Assembly: GCA_017547205.1 (NCBI GenBank)
Contig: JAFYQH010000068.1
Span: forward strand, 1 to 41,411
Reading direction: 5' to 3'
DNA: 41,411 nt
Source: Bacteroidaceae bacterium
GTDB lineage: Bacteria > Bacteroidota > Bacteroidia > Bacteroidales > Bacteroidaceae
Part shown: positions 39,693 through 41,411 of the stretch, piece after piece
Numbering within the stretch: the stretch's first letter is position 1
How the letters are laid out: every line of letters begins with the position of its first letter
Program-made: the position numbers and the translations under genes
The notes under the pieces: model-generated
What the model was told of the DNA's origin: nothing
Databases searched by the model: none
What the model saw: the letters and a program-made list of their open reading frames with translations, nothing else

Positions 39693-40271
39693 ATGAAGAA
39701 CGACAACCTGAAGAATCAGTATCGTGTAAACGAACAAATCCGTGCCCATGAGGTGCGTATAGTAGGTGATGACATCGAGTCGGTTGTAATGCCAACTCAT
39801 AAGGCCTTGGCTCTTGCCGAGGAAAAGGAACTTGACCTTGTGGAGATTTCTCCGACTGCCAATCCGCCTGTATGCCGTCTTATTGAATATTCAAAGTTTC
39901 TTTATCAGATGAAAAAACGCCAGAAGGAGCAGAAGGCTAAGCAGGTGAAGATTGACGTGAAGGAGATTCGTTTCGGTCCTCAGACCGATGAGCATGACTA
40001 TAACTTCAAGCTTAAGCATGCGATAAGTTTTCTCAAGGATGGCGACAAGGTAAAAGCCTATGTGTTCTTCAAGGGACGCTCGATTCTTTTTAAGGAGCAG
40101 GGTGAGATTCTGCTTCTCCGCTTCGCGAAGGATCTAGAGGAGTATGGCAAGGTGGATTCGATGCCGGTACTCGAAGGCAAGCGCATGACAATCATGCTGT
40201 CGGCCAAGAAGGCGGCTCCTGTAAAAAAAGAAAAGCCTGCAAAACCGGCAGAACCAGTGAAGGAAGATTAA
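39693..40271 (+). CDS. infC: Translation initiation factor IF-3
   Basis: A 192-residue initiation factor that binds the 30S subunit. The N-domain ([18 protein letters not shown], residues 10-27, and [18 protein letters not shown]) and C-domain ([34 protein letters not shown]) are intact. A Lys/Ala/Pro-rich tail of about 20 residues follows. It begins with a plain ATG rather than the AUU used for autoregulation in Escherichia coli. Its own promoter and the terminator behind thrS make infC-rpmI-rplT a separate unit. Confidence 0.97.
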   Translation: MKNDNLKNQYRVNEQIRAHEVRIVGDDIESVVMPTHKALALAEEKELDLVEISPTANPPVCRLIEYSKFLYQMKKRQKEQKAKQVKIDVKEIRFGPQTDEHDYNFKLKHAISFLKDGDKVKAYVFFKGRSILFKEQGEILLLRFAKDLEEYGKVDSMPVLEGKRMTIMLSAKKAAPVKKEKPAKPAEPVKED

Positions 40272-40333
40272 AAAAAGCGTGTAGCGCTGGATAGTGCGTT
40301 ACCGATATTGTTAACTAATAATTTTATTTTAAA

Positions 40334-40531
40334 ATGCCAAAAGTTAAGACTAACTCCGGTGCCAAAAAAAGATTCGCTCTTACCGGAACAGGTAAAATCA
40401 AGAGAAAGCATGCTTATCACAGTCACATCCTGACAAAGAAGACTAAGAAGCAGAAGAGAAACCTTGTACACTTTACAACTCTCGATGCTGCTAATGTGAA
40501 GAGTGTTAAGGAATTGTTGTCATTGCGTTAA
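40334..40531 (+). CDS. rpmI: 50S ribosomal protein L35
   Basis: A 65-residue ribosomal protein: [20 protein letters not shown] with [19 protein letters not shown] is the L35 signature. It lies 62 bases after infC and 77 bases before rplT, the universal order. Its length is normal. Confidence 0.97.
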   Translation: MPKVKTNSGAKKRFALTGTGKIKRKHAYHSHILTKKTKKQKRNLVHFTTLDAANVKSVKELLSLR

Positions 40532-40555
40532 GTATTGTATTATTAACCGAGTGTA

Positions 40556-40587
40556 TTAGCATGAAAGTTCGCCCGGTGCGACGCTAA
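40556..40587 (+). promoter_or_regulatory. Nested inverted repeats between rpmI and rplT
   Basis: TTAGC (40556-40560) pairs with GCTAA (40583-40587), and inside it GTTCGC (40567-40572) pairs with GCGAC (40578-40582) with one bulged base; the loop is CCGGT. It lies 21 bases before the rplT start, where an L20 autoregulatory site could be. This role is a hypothesis; no family was recognised. Confidence 0.35.
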
Positions 40588-40608
40588 CATTCAAAAGAAT
40601 TTAAAACT

Positions 40609-40953
40609 ATGCCAAGATCAGTAAATCACGTTGCTTCAAGAGCAAGAAGAAAGAAAATTTTAGGTTTGACCAGAGGTTACTTTGGTGCAAGAAAGAATGT
40701 ATGGACCGTAGCCAAGAATACTTGGGAGAAGGGTCTTACATATGCATTCCGTGACCGTCGTAACAAGAAGCGTGAGTTCCGCGCACTTTGGATTCAGCGT
40801 ATCAATGCTGCAGCACGTCTCGAGGGTATGTCTTACTCTCAGCTCATGGGTGCCCTTCACAAGGCTGGTATCGAGATCAACCGCAAGGTTCTCGCAGACC
40901 TCGCCATGAATAATCCCGCAGCATTCAAGGCTATCGTTGACAAGGTGAAGTAA
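40609..40953 (+). CDS. rplT: 50S ribosomal protein L20
   Basis: A 114-residue 23S rRNA-binding assembly protein. It starts [20 protein letters not shown], continues with the long basic helix to [19 protein letters not shown], and ends in the globular domain ([27 protein letters not shown]). It ends the infC-rpmI-rplT unit and is followed by a strong terminator and then the 6S-like RNA. Confidence 0.97.
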   Translation: MPRSVNHVASRARRKKILGLTRGYFGARKNVWTVAKNTWEKGLTYAFRDRRNKKREFRALWIQRINAAARLEGMSYSQLMGALHKAGIEINRKVLADLAMNNPAAFKAIVDKVK

Positions 40954-40980
40954 GAACTTCCTGTCTTCCGATAAGATAAG

Positions 40981-41013
40981 AGTGCCGCCCGATGGGTGGC
41001 ACTTCTTATTTTT
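40981..41013 (+). terminator. Rho-independent terminator of infC-rpmI-rplT
   Basis: AGTGCCGCCC (40981-40990) pairs with GGGTGGCACT (40994-41003), including one G-T pair, three-base loop, then TCTTATTTTT. Flanking ATAAG/CTTAT can lengthen the stem. A second GC hairpin, GGGAGG-gta-CCTCCC at 41048-41062 followed by T-rich sequence, may act as backup. Confidence 0.9.
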
Positions 41014-41139
41014 GGCAGTGCTGAGTTGTTTGGTTTGCGGACTGGGGGGGAGGGTACCTCCCATTTTGTTCGTTTTTTGTGAACTGATGTTGTAGTTGGT
41101 GTATTTTTCTAAAAATGGAAGAAAAAATAGTGCTATCGC

Positions 41140-41170
41140 TTGCTTTCTTCAGAATTCATTTCTATGTTTG
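41140..41170 (+). promoter_or_regulatory. Promoter of the 6S-like RNA
   Basis: TTG (41140-41142), 20-nt spacer, TATGTTTG (41163-41170), matching the Bacteroidetes consensus. The predicted start at about 41177 coincides with the first base of the RNA's closing stem. Confidence 0.75.
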
Positions 41171-41176
41171 TGTACG

Positions 41177-41364
41177 GTTTTGCTGTATCGGTTGACTGGG
41201 AAACTCATCAATTATTATCGAAAACCGAGTAAGCTTCACATTGTCCAATGGCGGGCCACGCCTTCGGGTAGCTTTAGAGAGCCGGTGGATTACAAAGGAC
41301 AGGAGCCCTCAAATCTTGTATTCTCGGAGTTTCGTCGTTCTACTCTTACAGCAAAACTTTTTTT
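41177..41364 (+). ncRNA. 6S-like RNA of the Bacteroidales-1 kind
   Basis: A 188-nt non-coding transcript is supported by a promoter, a closed rod-like fold and a T-tract. The 5' GTTTTGCTGTA (41177-41187) pairs perfectly with TACAGCAAAAC (41347-41357) directly before seven T. Inside, GAAACTC (41200-41206) pairs with GAGTTTC (41327-41333) and TGTCC (41242-41246) with GGACA (41297-41301); a CC-TTCG-GG tip lies near 41260. The length and the closing-stem/bubble/terminal-stem order are like 6S RNA, which binds RNA polymerase holoenzyme. The Bacteroidales-1 motif, described as lying downstream of the L20 gene and later proposed to be 6S RNA (from memory), fits this exact location. No ORF is present. 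Confidence 0.75.
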
Positions 41365-41371
41365 ATACACA

Positions 41372-41411
41372 TATACAACGACGGCTTGCCATGGCAAGCC
41401 GTCGTTGTATA
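41372..41411. terminator. 40-nt perfect palindrome at the right edge
   Basis: Bases 41372-41391 are the exact reverse complement of 41392-41411, centred on CCATGG, no loop. The sequence ends exactly at its edge. It is probably a bidirectional terminator between the 6S-like RNA and a convergent gene outside the window. Confidence 0.65.

Overview
The window looks like chromosomal DNA of a gut or host-associated Bacteroidales bacterium (Bacteroidaceae/Prevotellaceae type; genus not assigned). Reasons: promoters of the Bacteroidetes TTTG-N19/20-TAnnTTTG kind before many genes, Bacteroidetes-specific families (DUF4270 and DUF4827-like lipoproteins, DUF4295 after rpmB-rpmG, carboxypeptidase-regulatory-domain outer-membrane proteins), a propionate-pathway methylmalonyl-CoA decarboxylase cluster, secreted GH33 and GH89 glycosidases, and a 6S-like RNA of the Bacteroidales-1 kind downstream of rplT. 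Both ends of the sequence coincide with perfect palindromes (1-60 and 41372-41411), so it may be a complete assembled contig that broke at hairpins rather than a biological unit.

Layout. 1-3.8 kb: DUF4270 lipoprotein and a half-size GT5 starch-synthase-like protein (minus), divergent from panC-panD (plus). 3.9-6.5 kb: minus-strand operon mce-mmdA-(49-aa small protein)-mmdC for methylmalonyl-CoA to propionyl-CoA conversion; the membrane beta subunit is not here. 6.8-9.4 kb: long-chain acyl-CoA ligase and a small secreted basic protein. 9.5-18.2 kb (minus): a giant multidomain GH89 alpha-N-acetylglucosaminidase, a TonB-dependent receptor and a GNAT/FemAB-like acyltransferase. 18.4-20.7 kb (plus): tsaD-pncC and rpmB-rpmG-DUF4295. 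20.7-24.3 kb: a small accessory patch with an orphan secreted protein, a decayed lipoprotein gene and a GH33 sialidase. 24.4-30.5 kb (plus): rpe-comEC, a DHH phosphoesterase, a DUF4827-like lipoprotein and a phosphoglucosamine mutase. 30.6-31.8 kb (minus): hemW. 32-41 kb (plus): GTPase-motif-deficient EF-G paralogue (fusA2-like), ruvX-def-TPR protein, thrS, infC-rpmI-rplT, then a 6S-like RNA.

How it works together: most is housekeeping (translation, tRNA modification, CoA precursor supply, envelope precursors), with fermentative propionate formation and two secreted enzymes aimed at host or mucin glycans (sialic acid and alpha-GlcNAc caps). No CRISPR array, tRNA, rRNA, phage or transposase was seen.

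Most interesting leads: (1) an unannotated 27-codon upstream ORF with a good Shine-Dalgarno that stops one base before the start codon of the EF-G paralogue; (2) a threonyl-tRNA synthetase whose motifs look like the clostridial rather than the usual Bacteroidales type; (3) a 49-residue protein between mmdA and mmdC that resembles only the soluble tail of OadG-type subunits; (4) the 6S-like RNA; (5) very long perfect palindromes at gene ends and at both contig ends; (6) a nonsense-mutated, truncated lipoprotein gene abutting the sialidase. I did not find a clear multi-gene system that is wholly new.
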